A stretch of DNA of 6,749 nucleotides from Alphaproteobacteria bacterium UBA6189 (GTDB lineage: Bacteria > Pseudomonadota > Alphaproteobacteria > Rickettsiales > UBA3002): the NCBI GenBank assembly GCA_002422745.1, contig DITH01000150.1:1-6749 (forward strand), read 5' to 3'. Positions 1 to 5,262 of this stretch are shown in pieces; positions within the stretch are counted from its first letter, which is position 1; the number at the start of each line of letters is the position of its first letter. The notes beneath the pieces are model-generated. The model saw only the letters and a program-made list of their open reading frames with translations. It did no database searches and was not told the DNA's origin. A program made the position numbers and the translations under genes.

Positions 1-525
1 CCGGAAATGAAATCGACCGGCGAAACCATGGGACTCGACCGCCAGTTCGCCGCCGCCTTCGCCAAAGGCTTCATCGGCGCCGGCTCCGTGCTGCCGCGTT
101 CGGGCAAAGTGTTCCTCTCGGTGAAAGACCGCGATAAGCTGATGGCCGCCACCATTGCCCGCGAGCTGGTTGCGCTCGGACTCGAAGTGGTGTGCACGCG
201 CGGCACCGGCCAGTATCTCGAGCAGCAGGGATTGCCCGTCACCTTTGTCAATAAGGTGCGCGAAGGGCGGCCGCATATTATCGATCTGATGAAAGACGGC
301 GAGATCAAGCTGGTCTTCAACACGACCGAAGGCGCGCAGGCGATTGCCGACTCCTCCTCCATCCGTAAAACGGCGCTGATGCAGAAAATCCCGTATTCCA
401 CCACCATGTCGGGGGCGCGGGCGATCACCCAGGCGATCGGCGCGCTGAAGGGAAAAGCAGAAGGGCTTGAAGTTTCGCCGTTGCAGCGTTACGTTGCTGC
501 CAGTGCCGCCACGGAGGCGGCGTAA
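1..525 (+). CDS. carB: Carbamoyl-phosphate synthase large subunit, C-terminal part (5' truncated by window)
   Basis: The reading frame is open from the first base and codes for 174 residues before TAA, so the gene starts outside the window. CarB makes carbamoyl phosphate from bicarbonate, ammonia (delivered by CarA from glutamine) and two ATP, feeding arginine and pyrimidine synthesis in the cytoplasm. The visible start, PEMKSTGETMG, matches the end of the second synthetase half. From about visible residue 35 (KVFLSVKDRDK) onward is the MGS-like allosteric domain, with the family motifs TRGTGQYL, VREGRPHIIDLMKDGEI and FNTTEGAQA. This domain in CarB receives regulatory ligands such as UMP and ornithine in enterobacteria; whether that holds here is not visible. 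The tail after about residue 160 is short and Ala-rich. The next gene is greA, an arrangement common in Alphaproteobacteria. Identification is very secure. Confidence 0.97.
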   Translation, partial: PEMKSTGETMGLDRQFAAAFAKGFIGAGSVLPRSGKVFLSVKDRDKLMAATIARELVALGLEVVCTRGTGQYLEQQGLPVTFVNKVREGRPHIIDLMKDGEIKLVFNTTEGAQAIADSSSIRKTALMQKIPYSTTMSGARAITQAIGALKGKAEGLEVSPLQRYVAASAATEAA

Positions 526-534
526 CCCCATCCC

Positions 535-653
535 CGTCATTCCTGCATAGGCAGGAATCCAACGCATGTTCTACCCCCGATTCGGGAACGCTTCATTCGT
601 CCCTGACGGGTTTATCTTTTTTACCTTGAATTCCCGCAAACGCGGGAATGACG
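535..653. repeat. Pair of facing palindromic repeat units (REP/MITE-like element) between carB and greA
   Basis: Two short palindromes face each other. Unit 1 (535-561) reads CGTC and then an 8-base stem ATTCCTGC (539-546), a 4-base loop and GCAGGAAT (551-558). Unit 2 (628-653) has stem ATTCCCGC (630-637), a 4-base loop, GCGGGAAT (642-649) and then GACG. The outer 12 bases of unit 1 can also pair with those of unit 2 (one G-T wobble), so the 119 bases could fold as one long element with terminal inverted repeats. The core GTCATTCCCGC...GCGGGAAT resembles a dispersed intergenic repeat seen in many proteobacterial genomes. Its right end lies 15 bases before the greA start, so it forms most of the greA leader. 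The direct repeat ACGCATG (562-568 and 651-657) may be chance. Confidence 0.75.
598..622 (+). terminator. Weak candidate intrinsic terminator after carB
   Basis: A short stem CGTC/GACG (598-601 with 605-608) is followed by GGTTTATC and a run of six T (617-622). The stem is only 4 bp and the spacing to the T-run is long, so this is a weak candidate. It lies inside the interval between the two palindromic repeat units. If it works, greA would need its own promoter. Confidence 0.2.
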
Positions 654-668
654 CATGAGTGAGCATAT

Positions 669-1145
669 ATGGAAAAAATCCCGATGACCGCCGTCGGTTA
701 CGCACGGCTTGAGAAAGAATTGAAAAACCTGAAATCCGTTGAGCGTCCCGCGATTATCGAGGCGATTGCCGAAGCGCGCGCCCATGGCGATTTGTCGGAG
801 AATGCCGAGTACCACGCGGCCAAAGAGAAGCAGAGCTTCATCGAAGGCCGGCTGCAGGAGCTGGAAGCCGTCATCAGCCGCGCCGAAATCATCGAGGTGG
901 AAAATTTTGAAGGGCACGAGCATATCAAATTCGGCGCCACGGTGACGCTGGTCGACGAAGAGACCGACGAAGAGATTACCTACCAGATCGTCGGCGATTA
1001 CGAAGCCGACATCAAACGTAACCTGATCTCGACCTCCGCACCCATCGGCCGCGCGCTGATTGGCAAAAAATCGGGCCATAATGTGGAAGTCGCCACGCCG
1101 AAAGGCACCCGGTTCTACGAAGTGCTGAAAGTCACCTATAAGTAG
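669..1145 (+). CDS. greA: Transcription elongation factor GreA
   Basis: This 158-residue protein has the usual GreA length. GreA enters the secondary channel of RNA polymerase and stimulates cleavage of backtracked nascent RNA, rescuing paused complexes and improving fidelity. The N-terminal coiled coil (about residues 10-75) carries the signature [19 protein letters not shown], and the tip acids D41 and E44, which position the catalytic metal, are both present. The C-terminal FKBP-like domain (about 80-158) contains the family motifs [38 protein letters not shown] and the ending YEVLKV. The ATG at 669 is preceded by GAGTGAG (657-663), a modest ribosome binding site about 5 bases upstream. 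Another ATG at 655 is out of frame. The leader is made largely of a palindromic repeat that could fold in the RNA. Very secure. Confidence 0.98.
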   Translation: MEKIPMTAVGYARLEKELKNLKSVERPAIIEAIAEARAHGDLSENAEYHAAKEKQSFIEGRLQELEAVISRAEIIEVENFEGHEHIKFGATVTLVDEETDEEITYQIVGDYEADIKRNLISTSAPIGRALIGKKSGHNVEVATPKGTRFYEVLKVTYK

Positions 1146-1187
1146 CACATCCGGCGCGACCTTCTTGCCGCGCTTACTGTAAAACTG

Positions 1188-1222
1188 CAAGCACGGCGCC
1201 GAGCCGTCTCAAGCGGTGCTTG
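1188..1222. repeat. Inverted repeat upstream of the ELM1-family gene
   Basis: CAAGCAC (1188-1194) and GTGCTTG (1216-1222) are perfect 7-base inverted arms around a G+C-rich 21-base centre that itself contains CGGCGCCG. No T-run follows, so it does not look like an intrinsic terminator for greA. The right arm overlaps the -35 box proposed for the next gene, so an operator role is possible. It may also be chance. Confidence 0.3.
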
Positions 1223-1249
1223 GCAAACCCCCGCGCTCAAACGTACACT
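1220..1249 (+). promoter_or_regulatory. Candidate sigma70-type promoter of the ELM1-family gene
   Basis: TTGGCA (1220-1225) and TACACT (1244-1249) are separated by 18 bases. They match the -35 and -10 consensus at 5 of 6 and 4 of 6 positions. Transcription would start near 1256, giving a leader of about 20 bases with the ribosome binding site GAAGGA (1259-1264). Position and quality fit, but the call rests on sequence alone. Confidence 0.4.
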
Positions 1250-1275
1250 GAGCGGAACGAAGGACTGTTGAGCGC

Positions 1276-2232
1276 ATGGTGATCTGGGGACTTGTCGATA
1301 ACCGAACGGGCCATACCGGGCAGGTGCTGGGCGTGATTGCCAAGCTCGGCATTCCCTATGTGCTCAAACGGCTGGAATATAACGCCCTCACCGTGCTGCC
1401 CAACCGGCTGCTGGGCGCCCGTCTCTGGGCGGTTGATGTCAACCGTTCCGCGCCGATCGCGGCGCCGTGGCCCCGTCTTGTCATCGCCGCCGGCCGCCGC
1501 ACCCTACCCGTGCTGCGCTACATCAAGAAACAATCGCCCAGCACCGTCACCGTCTATTTGATGTGGCCCGGCGATTATACCGATATCGACCTGATCGCCG
1601 CCCCGGCCCATGACAGCGCGCCCGAGCGGCCGAACGTGATGCGGACCCTGGCGCCGCTACATGCCGTCACGCCCGAAACCCTGAGCGTCGCGGCCGAAGC
1701 ATGGGCGCCGCAATTTTCGCATTTGCCGCGCCCCTGGGTGGCGCTTGTGCTCGGCGGCTCGACCAAGCAGGGCCATTATAAACCGGCCGATTGGCGTGAA
1801 TTGATCCGCCGCGCGCAGGATATGGCCGGAACAGGTTCGCTGCTCATCACCACCAGCCGCCGCACGCCGCCCGAAGCCATTGCGCTGATGGAACCGCTGC
1901 TGTCCGTGCCGCACCTGCTGCACCGCTGGGATACCGACAAAGATAACCCTTATCTCGGCCTGCTCGGCGCGGCGGATGGTATTATCGTTACCGGCGATTC
2001 GCTGTCGATGTGCACCGAGGCCTGCGTCGCCGATAAGCCGGTTTACCTGTTTACCCGGCCCGAGATACTGCCGCCCAAGCACCGCGCCATGCATGCGCAA
2101 TTGTTCGAGCGCGGCATGGCCCGCCCGCTCAATGCCGAAGCCAATCTCGACTGGCGGCCCGCCTCGCCGCTGGATGATGCCGGGCAGGTCGCCAATGAAA
2201 TCCGCAAGCGCTTCCCGCAGGCGCTTGTGTAA
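1276..2232 (+). CDS. ELM1-family protein (COG3660, former DUF1022)
   Basis: A 318-residue cytoplasmic protein with no signal peptide or obvious membrane segment. It matches the family named after plant ELM1, which recruits a dynamin-related protein for mitochondrial fission. Bacterial members have no established function. Family signatures visible are WGLVDNRTGHTGQ at the N-terminus (4-16), LVLGGSTK (157-164), LLITTSRRTP (189-198), DNPYLGLLGAADGIIVTGDSLSM (223-245) and KPVYLF shortly after. The G-G-S loop and the late TGDS-x-SM segment recall GT-B glycosyltransferase folds, so a sugar-nucleotide or cell-envelope role is possible, but this is inference. The ATG at 1276 was chosen because GAAGGA lies 11 bases upstream and the family motif begins at residue 4; a GTG at the second codon is an alternative. 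Flanked by greA and two prepilin genes, with no clear functional link. Confidence 0.88.
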   Translation: MVIWGLVDNRTGHTGQVLGVIAKLGIPYVLKRLEYNALTVLPNRLLGARLWAVDVNRSAPIAAPWPRLVIAAGRRTLPVLRYIKKQSPSTVTVYLMWPGDYTDIDLIAAPAHDSAPERPNVMRTLAPLHAVTPETLSVAAEAWAPQFSHLPRPWVALVLGGSTKQGHYKPADWRELIRRAQDMAGTGSLLITTSRRTPPEAIALMEPLLSVPHLLHRWDTDKDNPYLGLLGAADGIIVTGDSLSMCTEACVADKPVYLFTRPEILPPKHRAMHAQLFERGMARPLNAEANLDWRPASPLDDAGQVANEIRKRFPQALV

Positions 2233-2253
2233 GTATCGCCAATTGGTTATCCT
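2225..2253 (+). promoter_or_regulatory. Candidate promoter of the prepilin gene pair
   Basis: TTGTGT (2225-2230, inside the last codons of the ELM1 gene) and TATCCT (2248-2253) are 17 bases apart. The -35 keeps the important TTG, and the -10 matches 4 of 6. The predicted RNA start, about 7 bases after the -10, falls on or beside the A of the prepilin ATG (2260), which has no Shine-Dalgarno sequence. The spacer contains the perfect palindrome CCAATTGG (2239-2246), a possible operator. Speculative. Confidence 0.28.
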
Positions 2254-2259
2254 CGCGCC

Positions 2260-2448
2260 ATGCGTCGCGGATTCAGTTTGGTCGAGCTATCCATCGTGCT
2301 GGTCATTCTCGGCCTGCTGGTGGGCGGCATTCTGGCCGGGCGGTCGCTCATCCGCGCCTCGGAGCTACGCGCTGTCACCACCGAGTTCGACCGCTACCGC
2401 ACCGCCACCCTCGCCTTTAAAGACAAATATTTCGCCCTGCCGGGTGAC
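2260..2448 (+). repeat. Direct repeat copy 1: shared 5' module of the prepilin genes
   Basis: These 63 codons differ from 3015-3203 at only 7 of 189 bases (hand alignment). One change alters an amino acid (codon 2, Arg versus His) and six are silent. A stretch of 101 bases (2311-2411) is identical to 3066-3166. Similarity collapses right after codon 63, which marks the module's 3' limit. Confidence 0.92.
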
Positions 2449-3015
2449 ATGCCAAATGCGACGTCCTTTTGGGGAAAAGACAGCAGTATGTGCAATTGGG
2501 CCACGGGTAATGTGGGAGCACCTGGAACATGTAATGGTAATGGCGATGGTATGATTTCTGTTACATCGTCCCTCGAACGTCATCGATTTTGGCAGCACAT
2601 GTCTTTCAGTGCATTAATCGAAGGTGATTACACAGGCCTAGGCTCAGATTCGCCTAGTGGCTGGGAGGTAACCCCAGGTATTAATGCCCCTATTTCGAAA
2701 TTTAATCCCAGTGCGGGATGGTCGGCTTCTGCTAATCCAACCCCACATGCTTCTCAGTTTAATGTGGATTATGGAAATGCCTTCTTTTTTGGGGCTAAGG
2801 TATCAAATTCTTATTTACGTGCCCCAGTGGCAACGCCTGAGAATGCTTGGAACATCGACACTAAAATCGATGATGGCAATCCAGGGAGTGGGCGTTTCTT
2901 AGCTAATGCAAATAATTCCTGTACCAATGCTGCCACTGTTAATGATTTTTCTGCATCTTATCGACTTAATATATCGACGGTCCAGTGCGCATTGATTTTC
3001 CGGAAGGTGTTCTGA
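2260..3015 (+). CDS. Prepilin-like protein 1 (type IV pilin/pseudopilin N-terminus), A+T-rich body
   Basis: A 251-residue protein with a class III signal peptide. The leader MRRG is followed by FSLVELS, so a prepilin peptidase should cut after G4, leaving N-terminal Phe and the conserved Glu at mature position 5 (E9 of the precursor). Residues 5-27 are the hydrophobic helix that anchors subunits in the membrane and packs the fibre core. The globular part holds ALPGDMPNAT (59-68), a cysteine pair C78/C91, the Ca-loop-like CNGNGDGMI (91-99), LIEGDYTG, WNIDTKIDDG and a C-terminal pair C221/C243. Codons 1-63 nearly duplicate those of the next gene. Beyond them the DNA falls to about 45% G+C and uses codons rare elsewhere here (TTA, AAT, GGT). 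No Shine-Dalgarno precedes the ATG. Secretion pseudopilin or pilus subunit cannot be told apart; no assembly genes are visible. Confidence 0.88.
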   Translation: MRRGFSLVELSIVLVILGLLVGGILAGRSLIRASELRAVTTEFDRYRTATLAFKDKYFALPGDMPNATSFWGKDSSMCNWATGNVGAPGTCNGNGDGMISVTSSLERHRFWQHMSFSALIEGDYTGLGSDSPSGWEVTPGINAPISKFNPSAGWSASANPTPHASQFNVDYGNAFFFGAKVSNSYLRAPVATPENAWNIDTKIDDGNPGSGRFLANANNSCTNAATVNDFSASYRLNISTVQCALIFRKVF

Positions 3016-3203
3016 TGCATCGCGGATTCAGTCTGGTCGAGCTATCCATCGTGCTGGTGATTCTGGGCCTGCTGGTGGGCGGCATTCTGGCCGGGCGGTC
3101 GCTCATCCGCGCCTCGGAGCTACGCGCTGTCACCACCGAGTTCGACCGCTACCGCACCGCCACCCTTGCCTTTAAAGATAAATATTTCGCCCTGCCGGGA
3201 GAC
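3015..3203 (+). repeat. Direct repeat copy 2: shared 5' module of the prepilin genes
   Basis: Second copy of the 189-base module. It codes for the leader, hydrophobic helix and start of the globular domain, through the Asp of ALPGD. Residues 3-63 are identical in the two proteins. A 755-base period separates the copies, so recombination between them would delete one pilin body in frame. Confidence 0.92.
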
Positions 3204-3797
3204 TTCCCACACGCTACGCGGGTATGGGGGCGGCTACAAAACCATTCTACCTGCCCGACCAATTCCTCCGCTGCGGTGGTGGCCAGCGGTGTGTGCGATG
3301 GGAATGGCGACGGGCAGATCGATGGCTGGTCTGGCGCGCCCAATTACAGCGCTGGTGGATTTCAATTCTGGCGGCAACTGGCTAAAGCGGGCTTGATCGA
3401 GGGGGAATATACCGGCATTGCCGGCACAGCAGCGGGGCATGACCACCTGCTCGGCACCAACCACCCGGCGTCGAAACTGGCCAATAGCGGCTGGAGCGCA
3501 CAGTATATTACGTCCGACGGATATTTATACAGCACCCAATATGGCAATGTGTTGCGCTTTGGGGGGGTAATCGCCGGCACTGCCCCTTATGGGCAAGTGT
3601 TGCGGCCGGAAGAGCTTTGGAATATCGATACAAAAATCGACGATGGCAGGCCCGCCTATGGACGGCTGATCGCGATTTACTGGAATATTTGCGGCGTGGC
3701 GGATGACGGCACGACCACGCAAGGCGACCTCGACGCCAGCTATAATCTCGACGATAATCGTCTGCTTTGCGCCGCCGTCTTCCGCAATATTTTTTAG
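3015..3797 (+). CDS. Prepilin-like protein 2 (type IV pilin/pseudopilin N-terminus)
   Basis: A 260-residue paralogue of the preceding protein. The ATG at 3015 overlaps the upstream stop in TGATG, and GGAAGG (3002-3007) lies 7 bases before it, so translation is probably coupled. A longer in-frame start at 2985 would put ten residues before the prepilin leader and is unlikely. MHRG|FSLVELS gives the cleavage site after G4 and Glu at mature position 5; the hydrophobic helix covers residues 5-27. The body has ALPGDFPHAT (59-68), C80/C94, a calcium-loop-like CDGNGDGQIDG (94-104, acidic and Asn/Gln residues at alternating positions), GLIEGEYTG, WNIDTKIDDG and C226/C252 near the C-terminus. Body composition (about 58-59% G+C) matches neighbouring genes. 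Likely exported to the inner membrane and assembled into a pilus or pseudopilus by genes encoded elsewhere. Confidence 0.9.
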   Translation: MHRGFSLVELSIVLVILGLLVGGILAGRSLIRASELRAVTTEFDRYRTATLAFKDKYFALPGDFPHATRVWGRLQNHSTCPTNSSAAVVASGVCDGNGDGQIDGWSGAPNYSAGGFQFWRQLAKAGLIEGEYTGIAGTAAGHDHLLGTNHPASKLANSGWSAQYITSDGYLYSTQYGNVLRFGGVIAGTAPYGQVLRPEELWNIDTKIDDGRPAYGRLIAIYWNICGVADDGTTTQGDLDASYNLDDNRLLCAAVFRNIF

Positions 3798-3813
3798 TTC
3801 GCCGCCTCGGTGG

Positions 3814-3841
3814 TTGCGCTGTCGCGAAATGCGCCTATATT
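3814..3841 (+). promoter_or_regulatory. Candidate sigma70-type promoter of the peroxiredoxin gene
   Basis: TTGCGC (3814-3819) and TATATT (3836-3841) are 16 bases apart; the -10 is strong (5 of 6). Transcription would start near 3848, giving a leader of about 50 bases. That leader can form a small 5-bp hairpin (GCGCG 3862-3866 with CGCGC 3875-3879) just before the ribosome binding site AAGGAG (3888-3893). No clear OxyR-type site is recognisable by eye. Confidence 0.45.
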
Positions 3842-3900
3842 CCGTTCGATTCTGATTCACCGCGCGGCCTCATGCGCGCCGCTCAATAAGGAGAAAGACT

Positions 3901-4503
3901 ATGTCCGTACTCGTCGGTAAAGAAGCCCCCGATTTCACCGCCACCGCCGTGATGCCCGACAATAAAATGAACGAGAAGTTCAACCTCAAGGAATATACCA
4001 AGGGTAAATACTCTCTCGTGTTTTTCTGGCCGCTCGATTTCACCTTCGTCTGCCCGTCGGAAATCATCGCCTTCGACAACCGGGTCGAGGAATTTAAAAA
4101 GCGCGGTGCCGAAGTGATCGGCGTGTCGGTCGATTCGCATTTCACCCACCATGCCTGGAAGCAAACCCCGCGCGACAAGGGCGGCATCGGCGATGTGCAA
4201 TTCCCGCTGGTGGCCGACCTTACCAAGTCGATCGCCCGTTCGTACGACGTGCTGACCGGCGACGCGGTGGCCTTCCGCGGCACCTTCCTGATCGATAAAA
4301 ACGGCATCGTGCGTCATCAGGTCATCAACGACCTGCCGCTCGGCCGCAATGTCGACGAGGCCATCCGCATGCTCGATGCGCTGATCTTCCACGACGAGCA
4401 GGGCGAAGTCTGCCCCGCCAACTGGAAAAAAGGCGGCAAAGGCATGAAGCCGACGGCTGAAGGCGTCGCCTCGTACCTGAAAGAGCACGCGCAAGCGATC
4501 TAG
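3901..4503 (+). CDS. Typical 2-Cys peroxiredoxin (AhpC/Prx1 subfamily)
   Basis: A 200-residue cytoplasmic thiol peroxidase that reduces hydrogen peroxide, organic peroxides and probably peroxynitrite. The peroxidatic cysteine is C51 in PLDFTFVCPSE, with the usual P44, T48 and R126 completing the active site. The resolving cysteine is C171 in EVCPANW, so it should work as an obligate dimer with an intersubunit disulfide. GGIGD (94-98) resembles the GGLG motif of Prx1-type enzymes, but the C-terminal tail (SYLKEHAQAI) has no YF motif, which predicts resistance to over-oxidation. The ATG at 3901 has a strong AAGGAG 7 bases upstream and its own candidate promoter. trxB lies two genes downstream, so thioredoxin rather than AhpF is the likely reductant. 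It is often annotated ahpC or simply peroxiredoxin; I leave the symbol blank because the AhpC and Prx1 branches cannot be separated by eye. Confidence 0.95.
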   Translation: MSVLVGKEAPDFTATAVMPDNKMNEKFNLKEYTKGKYSLVFFWPLDFTFVCPSEIIAFDNRVEEFKKRGAEVIGVSVDSHFTHHAWKQTPRDKGGIGDVQFPLVADLTKSIARSYDVLTGDAVAFRGTFLIDKNGIVRHQVINDLPLGRNVDEAIRMLDALIFHDEQGEVCPANWKKGGKGMKPTAEGVASYLKEHAQAI

Positions 4504-4507
4504 TGAG

Positions 4508-4565
4508 TCGCCAGTTATCTGTCCCCAGTTGCCAGCATCTGGCGCTGGCGACTGGGGACTGGCGA
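4508..4565. repeat. Facing arrays of a 7-base repeat (CTGGSRA) forming a long hairpin
   Basis: On the minus strand, 4535 down to 4508 reads as four 7-base units: CTGGCAA, CTGGGGA, CAGATAA, CTGGCGA. On the plus strand, 4545-4565 reads CTGGCGA, CTGGGGA, CTGGCGA. The arrays face each other, so GTCCCCAGTTGCCAGC (4521-4536) pairs with GCTGGCGACTGGGGAC (4544-4559) over 16 bp with one G-T wobble and a 7-base loop. The outermost units (4508-4515 and 4558-4565) are also complementary. There is no T-run, so this is not a classic terminator. It may protect the 3' end of the peroxiredoxin RNA or reduce read-through. The following unit, TGGGAGA (4566-4572), supplies the ribosome binding site of the next gene. 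Confidence 0.8.
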
Positions 4566-4576
4566 TGGGAGACGAT

Positions 4577-5251
4577 ATGAAGCCTCGTTTTGTCTTTCTT
4601 CCCCTCGCCCTCCTGCTACTCGGCAGCCCTGCCGCGCAGGCACAGCAGGGGCACGACCGACATCACCACCACGCCGCGCATTCGCAGGCGGAAGCGGCAG
4701 TGGATACGCCCGCTACCCGCGGCTACAAGCAGGCGATGGCGACGATGCATCGCGACATGAAGCACGGCATGTCGGGCAATGCGGATGTCGATTTCGTCCG
4801 CCAGATGATCCCGCATCACCAGGCGGCGGTCGATATGGCGCGCATCCAGCTTGCCTATGGGCGCGACGCGCATCTGAAACAATTCAGCCGTTGGATTATT
4901 TTCGCGCAGGACATTGAAATCCGCTTCATGAAGCAATGGCTGCGCGGGCGCGATCGCGGCGTCGCCCGCCAGGGGGCAGAAGATTATTACGGTGCCGCCA
5001 TGCAACAGATGCACCGCGCCATGGCGATTTCCTATACCGGCGATGCCGATCGCGATTTCGTGCTGGCCATGATTCCGCATCATCAGGGGGCCATCGATAT
5101 GGCGGCGATGCTCATTGCCCGCGGCGTTAACCCCGAGATTCGCGCGCTAGCCAACGATATTTACCGAGCGCAAGCGTCGGAAATCGCCTGGCAGCATGCC
5201 TGGCTGGCGCAGTATCCCGACACTCCTTCCTTCCCGACATTGCTTTTTTAA
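4577..5251 (+). CDS. Exported His-rich protein with two DUF305 domains
   Basis: A 224-residue protein starting with a Sec-type signal peptide: MKPR, a hydrophobic stretch (5-16) and a probable cut after AQA (about residue 22). The mature N-terminus is His-rich (GHDRHHHHAAH, 25-35). Two similar domains follow, about 50-122 and 138-213. Each has a Met/His-rich first helix, a DADxDFV-like turn and the DUF305 hallmark MIPHHQ (77-82, 165-170), then AxDMA. These repeated M, H and HH groups suggest metal binding; the cyanobacterial copper protein CopM belongs to DUF305, so periplasmic copper handling is the best guess but unproven. The ATG at 4577 was chosen for its signal peptide and GGGAGA 4 bases upstream; TTG at 4529 and ATG at 4565 would spoil the signal peptide's N-terminus. 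The stop overlaps the trxB ribosome binding site, so the two genes are probably co-transcribed. Confidence 0.88.
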   Translation: MKPRFVFLPLALLLLGSPAAQAQQGHDRHHHHAAHSQAEAAVDTPATRGYKQAMATMHRDMKHGMSGNADVDFVRQMIPHHQAAVDMARIQLAYGRDAHLKQFSRWIIFAQDIEIRFMKQWLRGRDRGVARQGAEDYYGAAMQQMHRAMAISYTGDADRDFVLAMIPHHQGAIDMAAMLIARGVNPEIRALANDIYRAQASEIAWQHAWLAQYPDTPSFPTLLF

Positions 5252-5262
5252 GGTGGCATCCC

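Noticed and set aside
1154..1173. Possible terminator hairpin right after greA (GCGCG/CGCGC)
   Set aside because: Only 5 bp with a 10-base loop and no T-run; in G+C-rich sequence this is expected by chance.
621..1190. 189-codon open frame on the minus strand across greA
   Set aside because: It mirrors the secure greA gene. Its start comes from the palindromic repeat, which often reads RHSRVCGN when translated, and it has no family signature.
1976..2554. 192-codon plus-strand frame bridging the ELM1-family gene and prepilin 1
   Set aside because: It is out of frame with both recognised proteins, rich in Arg, Pro and Ser as shadow frames usually are, and has no ribosome binding site.
2985..3014. 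Upstream ATG for prepilin 2
   Set aside because: It would place ten residues ahead of the prepilin leader and read through the coding end of prepilin 1 in another frame. The ATG at 3015 has a good ribosome binding site and matches the paralogue.
2260..3203. The two 189-base repeats as insertion sequence ends or a CRISPR-like array
   Set aside because: The repeats are in-frame coding sequence for the prepilin N-terminus, only two copies exist, and there is no transposase or spacer pattern.
3774..3795. T-run at the end of prepilin 2 as an intrinsic terminator
   Set aside because: The T-run is part of the last codons (Asn-Ile-Phe) and only a weak 4-bp TGCG/CGCA stem precedes it.
3883..4494. 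203-codon open frame on the minus strand across the peroxiredoxin gene
   Set aside because: It is an antisense shadow of a strongly conserved gene in a G+C-rich genome, where long antisense frames are common.
4529..4576. Upstream TTG start for the DUF305 protein
   Set aside because: It would begin inside the hairpin repeat and add 16 residues before an otherwise normal signal peptide; ATG 4577 has a good GGGAGA in front.
4616..5083. 155-codon minus-strand frame inside the DUF305 gene
   Set aside because: The plus-strand frame has a signal peptide and two recognisable domains; the minus frame has no motif.
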